From the NCBI GenBank assembly GCA_019648995.1, contig BLXT01001944.1:325429-348145 (forward strand): a stretch of 22,717 nt of DNA, in the 5' to 3' direction. The stretch is from Plakobranchus ocellatus (taxonomy: Eukaryota; Mollusca; Gastropoda; Plakobranchidae). Within the stretch, counting starts at the first letter, position 1. Each line of letters opens with the position of its first letter. Positions 1 through 11,400 of the stretch are shown in pieces. The notes beneath the pieces were generated by a model. That model saw nothing but the letters and a program-made list of their open reading frames with translations, searched no databases and was not told the DNA's origin. A program made the position numbers and the translations under genes.

Positions 1-80
<80 letters not shown>
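1..80. repeat. GTA trinucleotide microsatellite
   Basis: About 26 perfect GTA units open the window. With the AAT array at the other end, this may mark places where an assembly or extraction was cut. Confidence 0.98.
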
Positions 81-81
<1 letters not shown>

Positions 82-906
82 CTCATCTTTTATACTAATC
101 ACAACTCTAATTACATTTTTTTTCTGTATTGCACCATAATATGACAGACAATTCTATTACATGTAGGCCTACTGGTTTCCATCTACAAAATCGAATCGCC
201 AGGCACATGATGTTCTTAAGAAAGCTAATGATAGAGATCAAAATAACGTGATTTAACCAGCAAACATTGAGAATTTTAAAGACAGACAAAGAAAAAAAAA
301 AAACAGTCAGAAGTAGGACATCAACTTTAGAAAATTAACTTAGATACAACTCCTAAGAAATATCTGGTGATGATTTGAGGACACATAACACGCAGCTAAC
401 ACGATCCGGATATAATCAATCTTTAACGGAGGGATGAAAATTGCCAAGGAAAGATATTTCTTGGCCAGCAGGTAAAAAACTGAACACTGTGATTTTTTTT
501 TAAAGTTCATCGCAAGGGAAGATTTTTTTATGGGGCGATATGCCTCAAATATCTGCCACAAATTTGCGCCTGCAAATTTTCCATAAGACATGATTCAAAC
601 GCAATGTAGACCTAAACTATATATTTGTTGTGTTGTCGTTGTTTTACAGCGCGTTTTAACAGCGCTTTGGCGTAAAGGTAATACATTAGTGCAAAGGCGA
701 AGGGCAGAATAGGTGGGGAGAATTATAGTACGATAAAGAAAGTGAAAGAAGGGAGTCTTGTCAGCCAGGAGAACATTAATTAAAATTCTTTAATTAAGTT
801 ATTTATGTATTTATTTATTATTTTGGATAAAAATGGCATGTTTCACTTTTGGTTTTGGAAATTCCTTAGGATTGTCACATTTCCGGTACATAATGTTTGT
901 AGATGG
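81..906. other. Non-coding AT-rich flank, no gene seen
   Basis: Only short open frames with no recognisable protein are present. There are A-runs near 292-303 and 491-525 and a TAATTAAA...TTTAATTA inverted repeat near 778-797. No promoter or RNA gene could be supported. Confidence 0.6.
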
Positions 907-908
907 AA

Positions 909-967
909 GAGGCTAGGTAGACCCCAATTGGGGAGCACCTAGTCATCATGGCTACGTAGTCCCCAAT
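909..967. repeat. Dispersed copy of 39-bp satellite unit (with inverted half)
   Basis: GAGCACCTAG followed by CTACGTAGTCCCCAATTG matches the 39-bp unit at 3019-3155 in the same orientation. It is preceded by an inverted half-unit (GGCTAGGTAGACCCCAATTG). The unit has a CCCCAATTGGGG palindrome, which explains how halves can meet head to head. Confidence 0.75.
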
Positions 968-1526
968 TGAGTTATAAACACAAAACAAACACATATGTCT
1001 TGTCTTCCAAGTAAATTTATTTAACTCTTTTGAAATAAAACATGTAATAGAAATGGAACATAATGTTAGATAAAATTAGATAGGGCCTACGTATACCATT
1101 AAACAACGAATAACAAAGAAGACACAATAAAAATTAAAATGTATTATATTAAAATTGAAAATGTATAATTATATAAAAGACCATCTTGTTCAGACAGCAA
1201 GTGTAAACCATAAGGGAAATGCATTACACATAATTTAATGATAACTTTTCCCTCAAAATAAGCAAAAAATACATGGTCTTCAAATGACATTTTATCATTG
1301 ATGAAACAAAATTTCAGAGGTGAAATAACAATTTTAACTACACCGAAAGTTACAAACAGGGATGTATAACAGTTGCAGTCATAATTTATTAAACACATCA
1401 ATCACACGCCAACATTTACCGCATTACAAACATATGTATACTGACGTGGGGCAGAGCGAAAATGTAAACAAGAACATTGAAACCACTGTTTACAGAAGTC
1501 ACAATCTAACCGTTTAATCATCCCAT
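968..1526. other. Non-coding AT-rich stretch
   Basis: No recognisable gene. The minus-strand open frame at 1144-1401 has no family resemblance or coding-like composition. Confidence 0.55.
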
Positions 1527-1945
1527 TTACACAAAACTCCCTTGCAACTCTATGTCTCCACAAAGACCACACAAAACACACGAATCAACAACAGCACTCT
1601 CTCCAACAACAGAATTTGTTGCCAACTTCCTTTTCTTGGCAAATCTGTTAATGCGATCTTGACCTTTTGGCCGACCTCTTGTTCTCACAGATCCCAAATT
1701 TAAAGTAACAACAACACTCCCTCCATCAGCCAACAATAATACTGTCTCCATGAAGGACACCAACAATAGTACTGTCTCCATCAGGGACATTATCAACAGC
1801 ACTCTCTCCATCCATCAGGGATATTAACAAAGGCACTCTCTCCATCACTCTCCATCAGGGACATTAACAACAGCTTTCTCTCCATCAGGGACATAAAAAA
1901 ACAGCACTCATTCCTTCGGGAACATCAACAACAGCACTCTTTGAG
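1527..1945 (-). pseudogene. Decayed exon of a repeat protein with AT-hook-like RGRPKG motif
   Basis: On the minus strand the sequence encodes degenerate 10-residue repeats of the type VPDGESAVVN (30-bp DNA unit), but successive units lie in different frames. The downstream part in one frame reads ADGGSVVVTLNLGSVRTRG, then RGRPKGQ (AT-hook-like), a KKRK basic patch, GESAVVDSCVLCGLCGD with two CxxC-type pairs, and a stop at 1527. The return of GESAVV after the basic patch confirms that the repeat frame is the real one. Frameshifts near 1732 and 1811 break it. I do not recognise the family; it may be a relic of a transposon-linked protein or an old exon. Confidence 0.4.
1708..1941. repeat. 30-bp minisatellite (CTCCATCAGGGACATTAACA type)
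   Basis: About seven degenerate copies of a 30-bp unit with the core CTCTCTCCATCAGGGACA followed by an AACAACAG-like part. Small indels change spacing in some copies. A related half-unit is at about 1585-1612. It coincides with the 10-residue protein repeat on the minus strand. Confidence 0.75.
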
Positions 1946-2035
1946 TGTTTACATACCTCGGACATTCGCAGTTAGAAATGATTTCTGCGATAGTCAAAAT
2001 ATAAATTAAAAAAAAAAAACAACAAACAAACAAAG

Positions 2036-2725
2036 GATTGAAACGAGAAGCGATTTAGATCTTTGTAACATTCGGATAAGTCAATGGTTAAGAGCCAAAT
2101 TGAACTTAGAACCTAGATCTAGATCTAGTTCTTTTCAGTGTAAAGTTAATATAGGTAGTGATGTACTATCTATGTTCTATGTATCATGTAGAATCTAGGG
2201 CAAACGTTTACATTCACGTTTTATATTCATATATCAGAGTACGATAAATCGATTTATCGTACTCTGTTATTCATATAGATCTATTTGGTATCGGTCTTTT
2301 TTTTTTCGTTACTAGGTTACAATATCCAGTCGCTATTGGATATCATATAAATTCAGTTATCACGCGATGTTTTATTCAGGTTATTAATATTTCAAAGGTG
2401 TTCTTTCTCAATTTATGACTTTTTTCGTTCTTAATACCTTTTTTTCGCTCCCAGACAACGTTCGGAAACCGATATAAAAAAAAAACCGATACTGAATGCA
2501 TGAATATAAAATGTGAATCTAAACGATTGCCGAATCTAGATCTAGGCTAGCGGTTACATGATAGTTACACAGGACATAGATTGTACATCACTATCTATCC
2601 TTTACAATGAAAAGGACTAGATCTAGATTTAGATTCTGAGCAACTTAGCTCTTGACACTTGACTTACCTAAATGTTACTTTTCTGTACACAAGACAATCT
2701 GCGAACTTCAGACCTTTCAACCTCT
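2036..2725. repeat. Long imperfect inverted repeat (foldback element)
   Basis: The left arm, about 2036-2306, and the reverse complement of the right arm, about 2476-2725, align over nearly their full length. Shared landmarks in order are GTAACATT, TAAGTCAA, AAGAGC, CTAGATCTAG, TGTAAAG, TAGTGATGTAC, TTTTATATTCAT and GTATCGGT followed by a T-run. Identity is roughly two thirds by eye, so the repeat is old. The loop, 2307-2475, has no open frame of note. RNA from either strand could form a long hairpin. Confidence 0.75.
2225..2277. mobile_element. 35-bp palindromic insertion with 9-bp target duplication
   Basis: A perfect 32-bp palindrome at 2235-2266 (half-site CAGAGTACGATAAATC) is flanked by direct ATTCATATA copies at 2225-2233 and 2269-2277. 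The right arm of the surrounding inverted repeat has the corresponding site without the insert. This looks like a minimal element made only of two inverted ends. The superfamily is unknown; 9-bp duplications are typical of Mutator-like elements. Confidence 0.55.
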
Positions 2726-3018
2726 GGTTGGCATAGCTGATCAGCTGGCTGCCCTGGCCTATTACAATACAAGGCGCTCAAAAAGTTTTTCTTCTCTTTT
2801 CTTTAACATCTGTGTAAAATGAGAGAAGCTTTTAAAGCTTGTCCAACAATAATAGCTGAATTCCTGTCATCCTCCACTGTATCCTCTGAGAGGCATTGGA
2901 CCCACCTATTTAACCCATGTACACTTCCTTAAAAAAATTCAACTAAGGGCATACAGATGTAATAATGTATACTCCTTTTTAAATCAAACGAGCATTAAGG
3001 ACACAATCTAACATTTTT
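2726..3018. other. Spacer with no supported gene
   Basis: It contains GCTGATCAGCTGG near 2737 and a 39-codon open frame beginning MREAFKACPT near 2819. The frame is too short and unrecognised to be called a gene. Confidence 0.5.
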
Positions 3019-3155
3019 GGGAGCACCTAGCCACCATAACTAGATCTACGTGGTCCAAAATTGGGGTCTACCTAGCCACCATAACTACGTGGTCCAAAAT
3101 CGTGGTCTACCTAGCCACCATGACTACGTAGTCCCCAATTGGGGTCTACCTAGAC
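3019..3155. repeat. 39-bp tandem satellite, about 3.5 copies
   Basis: GGTCTACCTAGCCACCATGA recurs at 3065, 3104 and 3143, exactly 39 bp apart. The preceding unit, from 3020, is 45 bp because it carries an extra AGATCT hexamer inside ACTACGTGG. Units contain TACGTA and CCCCAATTGGGG palindromes. The array ends about 290 bp before the PDE12 start codon. Confidence 0.85.
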
Positions 3156-3441
3156 ACTTCGTTTGTGGATACATTGCATGTGTTAAAAAAAAACAAAAAA
3201 CGTCGAGCTACAATAATTTGTACGCAGTCATGTTGGCACGAATTTTTAAAAGTCGGGATTCCATGCGATTGCGAAGTGAGAGCTAAAATTAAAAACCGTA
3301 CCGTATCCAATTTGGAACCCGAACGGAGCTAAATCATTTTAGAATATGTAGGCCCTAGGTCTGTGTCGGATAATCTTCTCTTCATTATGCGGATCCATGT
3401 CTGAATAACCTTTTTTTTATTATAAACAGCAACGTGTGGTC

Positions 3442-4400
3442 ATGCTGTTTACAAAATACAATGGAGTGCTAAAACTGATAAACAGGTCGAGAATTATTTT
3501 GAAACAAGTAAATCAACTTTCTTCACGAGGAGGAACAAGATCTAGATCTAGATCTAGATTTACATTGTATGAAAAGATACCACAATCATTTGACCTTAAA
3601 AACAATAACAAAACTAGCCGCAATCTTGCGACCAAAATGTCATCTGTGTCGGTTAAAAACTATAAGGATGATGAGAGGCTCTACATCGATTTGCAGTTAA
3701 CTCCCACGTTATCGTCTGCAAGTGATACGTCTGCAGACCCAATATCAGTGAAATTTAGTCTGAATAGGCTGAAAAATGAAGAACTGAGACTGGCAATAGA
3801 CAGACTTCGGCTTAACCTCAGTAAAAAGCAATCAAAGAAATCAAAAAGGAAGAGCAAATCAAATCCTGCAACAACAAAAGAACTTGACGACTGCAGTGAA
3901 ATTCCAATAGAGATTCTTCACAACGGGGAAGTGTTAGAATTAACTGTTCGTAATGAAAAAGCATGGGTAGACGGGGCATATTTAAAAGTTGGTGAGGAAA
4001 AAATACCTATCAGTTACAACTTACCTGGTGTTAATGTGGAAAAACTGCCAAGTATAATAATTGAAGGATGTCCTTTATTCCCAGGAGTGCAGGCAGAATT
4101 TACAACATCAGATTGTTGTGAATTTTTTTGGAAAACATTTGATGTCAATGATTTAGACAAGGTAAAACAGCAAATAAGTAGAGAGGCTGTGAATCTTGAA
4201 GGAACCACAAAATCAAGAAGTTTTACCCCTCAGAAAGATGATGTGGGCAAACATGTCTTGCTGGCATGCATCCCAAAGAGAGATACCATAAGTGGAAAAA
4301 CTGTTGCAGTTGTATCACCATCTGTGGTCACCGAAGGGCCTAAACATTGTCCCTTTGAAAACCGCCAAGACCACACCAGAGATCATGCAGAACATGGGTG
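3442..4400 (+). CDS. PDE12: PDE12 exon 1 (presequence and N-terminal region)
   Basis: Encodes residues 1-319 plus two bases of codon 320. It holds a basic N-terminus (K5, K11, R15, R17, K21, R29 and an RSRSRSRF run at 33-40), a lysine/serine-rich stretch near residues 130-146, and the conserved stretch with KAWVDGAYLKVG and RSFTPQKDDVGKHVLL, which resembles the N-terminal region of vertebrate PDE12. The donor is TG|GTAAAA at 4401; read-through would stop at once at 4402-4404, which supports a splice there. An in-frame ATG at 3637 (residue 66), in an A-rich context with A at -3, lies just after the presequence. A TATAAACAG just before 3430 could be the acceptor of a 5' UTR intron, but this is unproven. 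Confidence 0.93.
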
Positions 4401-7400
4401 GTAAAAATTCATGTTTCGATAATATATTGTAGTTTACAAATATGCACCAATTTAGTTTTTAATTGTAAAACATGTGTTGTGATTCAATCAAAATGTTCTG
4501 TTTTTATCAAGATATGACTCATGAGTATTTATAAGTCTCTTTTGTTTGAACGCTAAAGCAAAGCAAAATCAAGACTAAGATATACAGGTATCACAATGAA
4601 TACACTTTATATTTTAAATTGATTAAGTAATTTTTTTTTTTTTAAAAGAATGATTATTTGTATCAGTTGTGTTGCTTGTAGCATATATGCCATATTTAAT
4701 TATTTTTATTTTGAATTCCTTATAAGACTGAATAGGGCCTAAACATCTTATCAATCATAAAATGCTTTTTGTAATTTATATGTTATCTTTGTTGGCTCAG
4801 TAAGTAAGTTATAGGATGATATTATACATCATTTTAAAGCTTTTTATAATGCAGATATCAGTAATGCTCACTGTTTTATCTATGAAAATTATCTTAATTT
4901 GGTTAGTAAATAATATTTTTGTTGCACACAGATTTTAAAAATGTCTGAACATGCTTACGAGTATTAATGTGCTGCATCCATTGACCATGATAACATTTTT
5001 TTCTGAACAGATGTGGCTGAATTCTAGCAAAGTGAAAAATCATGGAAAAAAAATGCAGTCAAGTCTTTAAAAGATTCAATCCATAAATATCTTGTAGCAT
5101 GAAAAAACAACTAAGAGAGAGATAATTTTTTTAATATCTTCTTACTTGTAAATCTTCCATATTTTACTAGATTTTTAGCATAATGGTACTTTTCATATCA
5201 TCTTAAAGGTTTCTAGAATGAACACATATGCTTTTTCATACACAAATGTAAATAATTAACAAAAGGAAAGAATTGTTTTTTTTTGCAGCTTCCGAGCTTT
5301 GACATACAACTTGCTGGCAGACATCTATTCACAGACAGAATATGCTCAGGAGCAACTTTTTGACTATTGTCCTCCAGAAGCTTTGAACATGGACTACAGA
5401 AAACATTTGTTGCTCAAAGAAATAGTCGGTAGGTTTTAAAGGAAGGTTTTCAATTAGTTTTTTTTAAAGCATTTGAGAAACAAGATTAAATGTGGAAAGG
5501 CTTCCAATTGAATTGAATGTAATAAATCAGTGATGATGGTTTTCCGCGGATCCGCGGAAATCCTCGGTTTTGGATCGGAGGAGGAATTTCCTCGGTTTCT
5601 GCGATTTCGGTGGCTTCCGCGGCTTCAGCTGAATAAACGAGCCATGATCGGCGGAGTTTTAAGAAATGAAAATTCAACCACGTGTGGTCGGGATGATAAT
5701 TTTATCGACTTGCGCTGAGTTTCTTTACTTCCGGTAACTGGGATGACAGACCTGCCTAGTATTACGAAAGTTTCGTTATCAATATGAAAAACCAGTCCCG
5801 GTTACGGGAGTACGAAAATTACTGATAAATTGCGAAAATCTACGAAGATAGAGAATTTTTTTTAATCTTCGGGCAATTAATATTTTACGACCAATCAAAA
5901 ATCCGTGTTCTCGGGGCCTAAGTTCTAGCCTACGGGCGCGTTGCCAACACGCCTTGATTGGACAGTTTTTAGAGTTTAGGCCTAGACCTATTCAATGCTA
6001 TGAACATTGTAAGTAGTGTTTATGTTTACTTTGCTTTCCATCCTCTTTATTGTAAAGCATTATTTAATTCAATGTTTGTGAAAAATCGTTGAAAATGTGC
6101 TGGGAAATGGGTTTTTTTAGCCTGCGTCATGATAAAAATGCTTCAGCTTCAGGGGGACGTTGTCCCCCTGACCCCCTACTACTAGGACGAAATTCACCCT
6201 GGACCTATAGTCTACGCAAATTTTCCTCCTTTTTCATATTTCCTCGCCATCATCACTGATAAATGCATTGTGAAATGATTTGGAAAGAACACTTTGTGTT
6301 GACTTTCAGTTTTGTTTTGTTTTTTTTCTCCAGCATTCAGACAATACCTGAATGATAGATGATATACTATACTTTTTTTATAAAAAAGATTTTATGAACA
6401 TCTTTACAAATACTTTTCTGAAAGTTTCAGGACTTTAATTTGTTGCAAGGCATATCAAAATAGATCTTTCACCTTCTGAGTAAATCTATTACATTTTCTT
6501 TTAAGCTATAATCATCAAAATACTGGTGTTCGAATGAGTTTAGTTATCAGGATAAGTGATTAAAAAGAAAATATTTGAACCTGAAAATTAGTGGAATGTT
6601 GAAATGTTTAAAATGGAAGGAATTCAATTTTTTGAGGGGGAGGGATAAGGTTTTTAGTAATTTTACAGAACAGCCCTATTATAGGCATGCAATAATAAGT
6701 AATTATAGCAACAAGGGGCTTGTTAAATCTCTGTAAAAAAAAGTTTTTTTCCTTCATGTTTTTTTCTCTCTAGGTTATAAAGCAGACTTGCTATGCTTTC
6801 AGGAAGTGGACAGACACATTTTCAACTCTCATCTTTTTCCTGCCCTCTCTGCTCTCAGATACACGGGTCTCTTCAAATCTAAACCAGGCCAGTCTGAAGG
6901 CTGTGCATCATTTATTTACAACAACAAATTTAGGTATAATGATTTTGCTGTATCCTACAATCTTACATGTCAGGGATCATAAAAAATAGATCCTTCTGTC
7001 GCAGCTTCTAGCCCCGCTGCTGGCGCCCTGGCTTGGCAGAGGCCAAATAGCCTGAGATCACTTCATTATGGATTGGCTATATACAAAAGCCAAACCAAAC
7101 CAATCATGCCAAAAAAAAAAAAGCAAGGGGAGAGGGATCTGTCATCTGTCATAGAATTCAAAGTGAAATGGTGATTATTTTTGCAGTGCAACATTTTTTC
7201 GAAATCATACTTGTCTCAAATGAATCCTTGGAAGCCCATACTGCAAAGAAAGGAATGTAGAGTGTGCTTTGCTTTTAACATCTTTACAAATCCAGAACTT
7301 ACTGAAAAAGGGTTTGTGTAAAGATGTTAGTGAGCTCATTTAATGTTTATTTCTTTGTTTTTGTGGGCTTTAGAAGATTTGACACCAAAGTCCAACAGGA

Positions 7401-8325
7401 CATGAGATCAACATTAAAAACATCACAAAGAGTCATTCAGCATAGAATTTTACGAAATGTTTAACAACACATATTTTTCCACACTTCTGTGAAAAACATT
7501 AGTACTTAAAGAAAAACAACAACAAAACAAAATGAATAAAGAACAAAACAAAACTGTATATTGTGTGTGTGTAAAACAGAGCTTTTGACACAAAATTGTG
7601 TGTCAAACCAAAGCATTCCAAATCATCAAATATGGTTTATTTTCTATATCGAGAGCTTATTTTTTCCCCAAAGAATTATAAATACAATCTATTTAATTTT
7701 CTTTTTCAGATGTTATTCGACTTGTATTTCACCTGTAATTGCTTAAATAGAGAGTCTAATAATGTGATTAATTTCTAGACCTATTTCATAAAAGGTTCTC
7801 TAAATTTTTTTTTTAACCTCAATTTTGAGTCCATATAATAAACACCTAGATCTATGTAAAGAAAATTGCTTTAAAACTTTCTCCTACTTAGCTCCACTAT
7901 TTTTACAGAAATGCCTTAAAAGACTATGGCAATAAAATGTACTGTAGCTCTAAAACTTTGTTTTGAGCACTTGATGATTGTTACAGGTCTGTAGATAATA
8001 AGCTTTTATTTGGCATTACTCTATGTTTGATTTTTTATTGCCTCATTGTGGCTTTCATCAATCCTTTTCTCTACTTTGCATTCTTCTTATCCCTCTTTAA
8101 TTTTCTTTGCATTCTTCTTACCACTCTCTCTTTTTCATCTACTTTGCATTCTTCTTACCGCTGTTTCTTTTTCATCTTCTCATCCTATTTGTATTTTTTT
8201 CTTCGTTTGCCTCTCTTATTCTCTAGCTCTGTCTTTTTTCTATTCTCTAGCTCTGTCTTTTTTCCTTACCTCTCTTACTAGTTGTATCTCCATTTCTTGT
8301 TTTTCTGTCTGTCTGTCTGTCTGTC

Positions 8326-8400
<75 letters not shown>

Positions 8401-11400
8401 TCTCTCAGATTCCCTTAGCCTGTGAATGTCTGTCTATTTCTCTGTCTCAGACAATCTAGTTTCTCTCCAGCCTCTTTTATGCTTTCTCTGTCTTTCTCTC
8501 TCTCTCTCCATCTATCTACTAGCTCTTCTATCATATAAATATATTAGTTTCTAAAGCTACAGCTCTTTTTTCTTATCAGAATGATTGCCAGTCAAGACAT
8601 TGTTTTGTCTGAGTATGTCAGCTCTGATCCAGCCTGCGCTGACATATGGGCAGAAGTTTGTAAAGTTCAACCCCTGAGAGAACACACACAGGACAGGTCA
8701 AGCATCCTACAGGTAACATAGAGCAAGAAAAGTTCCTGGAGTCAAAAAAAAAAGGCCTTGAGCTGGATTTCACATAGAACACTTTTGAGAAAGAAGAATT
8801 TACACTGAAAAACCTGATATATAACAGGGATGGTGGAACCAGAGCAATAGTGCTGTTACATCAGATCCCTGTTAAGTCAGAAATGAAAAGGAAGTAAGAA
8901 TTTATGAACTAATCCAGCATATTTTTCATAAAAGCCTGGGTGATTTCATACTTTTCATAAATTGAAAGGCATTGCTCATGCTCTCGACATCATTGGTGGT
9001 CGTAATGAAAAGAAGTATCCGGCGCCAAAAGAGTGCATTACTGTTTGCCAGCATTTGTGATGTTAAGGCCTCAAGATCGAGTTCTGCAGCCTTCTCTTGG
9101 TTCATTCATTGTTGAGCATGTACTTGCAGTGACTCAGCCTCGCATGGGCTCATTCCATCACTGTGCTCTTTCTAGTTGAGTCTGTGTCCCTGTTATAACA
9201 GACTCGGCTTCGATGAAGCCCTGTTATTGCCGATAATTTTTACTAGAGATAAAGTGTACGAAAAACTGGGGATTTAAGAAATCCCTGTTGTTACATGATC
9301 TCTGTTACAACTAGGCCTGTTATATATGTTTTCCACAGAACTGTATTATGGTTTTCCTTCTTATAAGTGCTCTTTTTTTTTTTTTTTTTTTAAACTGGAA
9401 ATTTTAAAGTTTTGGCACAGAATTACTTTATCTCCACCCTGCTTTTCACTGTTGCGAAACTTATTGAATGCCATTTCTGGCTGAGTCATCAAGTTAAAAT
9501 GTTCAAAATGAGTGTTCCAATTGCTACAAATATCTCACAATGCTCTTTATGGTTTCTATCAATGCAGAGACAGTTGAAAGCTCAGTAGCAAGGAACTAAA
9601 TTTCAAACCCGCAGAGAACTTTCTTTGTGCCCGACAAAGACCTAAATGTGCGGCATAATCTTGTAGGGGAGAAGCTATATATGTACATCACTTTTGCTTT
9701 ATCTAAAAAAATAATGCTTTACTCTTTAAACTCTAATTAATTAAAATTTTCTGACATCTGGGACTTTTGCAGGTCTAGATATATTTCATTACTCATCTTG
9801 TACATTAAAAAAGAAGTAGAAAATAATATTTGTTAGTTTTCTGTTTATCATTACAAACCAAAGCAGAATTTTTTAATTTGCTGAATTGACAGGCATATAG
9901 GCTGATAACAAATGAGAAGAGCATGATGAAGTGCTATATCTGGGAAATCACTGTCTTCACAAATACTAATGATTCACTGTAGTTTTTTTAATTATGTAGT
10001 TCTAAATTATTTTAAAACATTAAATTTTCAAACATAATTATAGGAAAATTTGGCATAATTTTTTACAATGATGATTTTTTTTTGAGCTGAAAAAATGATT
10101 TCAGTGATGTCTCCAAATGGCTTCAAGTAAGAGAAGTTTACAAACAGGGTTGCCACTTTTCCAGCTGAAGCCTGAAATCCGTCTTTTTCATGCAGAATAA
10201 TCCAGTCCTATTTGATAGTTATGTTTGGCCTAAGTTAATTCAATCTGTCCCAATGGGTTATGGGGCTGCGCACGGTTTGGGTGTCTAAAATTTTTTCAGG
10301 CTTGTTGGGTAATGGCATCCCTGTTACAAATGTCACACTTTCAGAAACAAATAAATTTTTAGATACTTGAAGATGCCATTCTATTAGAAGGCATTGAATT
10401 TAATATGGTAAAAGAAAAGTGAAAGCTCTTCAGTTTGACATGATGTGCCTACTTCTGTTTTTGAGTTCTTGGATTATTTTTTAACTGTGGAATCTTTGTC
10501 ATGTAGGCTACTTTTGTAATTTTTTTCTCATTGTTGAAATTGAATGTTGATTCCTTGTTATTATGCTGTGGTTTTTCCAGGTGACTATTGTGGAAAACTT
10601 GGAGCAGCCCAACCATTATGTGTGTCTCTGTAACACCCACCTCTACTTCCACCCTCTGGCTGGAAATGTTAGGCTAATTTTGGCAGCCGCAGCTCTCCGG
10701 CATATCCAGAGTGTTTGTGATGCCTACCAGCAGGAGGTTAGCAGCATATGCTCTAATTTGTAGTTGCTGCTTCATACATAAAGAGTTATGTTTGCACTTG
10801 AAAACACTAGTCTAAAATTGAATTTCTTTAGTAGCAAAATCTAATTTAGTATGTGAAATGATTTTTATTGAATTGTCACATCAAGAAGGAATTACAATTA
10901 GGGTGGACAAACAAACGTTTGTAAATTCCCATCTAGATCTAATTCCTGTTAGTGTCAAGTGGTTTTCCATACAAAGAAACCAAATGCACTTAGTAAGTCT
11001 GCTATAAATTTTTTTAATATTTTGAAAGGTCTGAAAGGTTGTTTTAAAATCTAATTTCTGGAGATGAGCACGACATGCTGCCTCGATATATTTCTACTCC
11101 CCTAAATCTCTAGCTTGTCCGCCCTTCCAATTTATCTCGCTGGGAGCTATAAATAATAGTTAAGTTTTTCCTCTTCATGCACAACATGTCTTTTAGCTGG
11201 GACCGTACTGTTGCAGGTTTGAGGCTGCTGTTTGTGTTCAGCCTGATCGGGCCAAAAAACCTAAACCACATAGTAGTGAATAGACCATAGGACAGAGAAC
11301 AAAACAAATGTTATCATTATTATTAATCTAGGATATGTGTAGTCTTTCTGGGAAAAAATAAAGATATTGACTGAGAAAATGGAGATGAAGTTATTGCCAT

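Noticed and set aside
909-3155. A single 2.2-kb transposon bounded by the 39-bp repeats
   Set aside because: The two repeat sites are mainly in direct orientation and no target duplication was seen, so independent satellite copies are simpler.
3436-3441. GTG start for PDE12 exon 1
   Set aside because: Animals rarely start at GTG, and an ATG follows two codons later at 3442.
5530-5718. Small protein-coding gene in intron 2
   Set aside because: It lies within the MITE and is made largely of its GC-rich palindromic end, with an equally long frame on the other strand.
8027-8459. Two overlapping open frames rich in Phe, Ser and Leu
   Set aside because: Translation of a pyrimidine-rich tract and the TCTG/TC array inside PDE12 intron 3.
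11110-11307. Minus-strand 65-codon frame in intron 5
   Set aside because: Composition is mildly protein-like, but there is no recognised family or splice context; left as an unassigned scrap.
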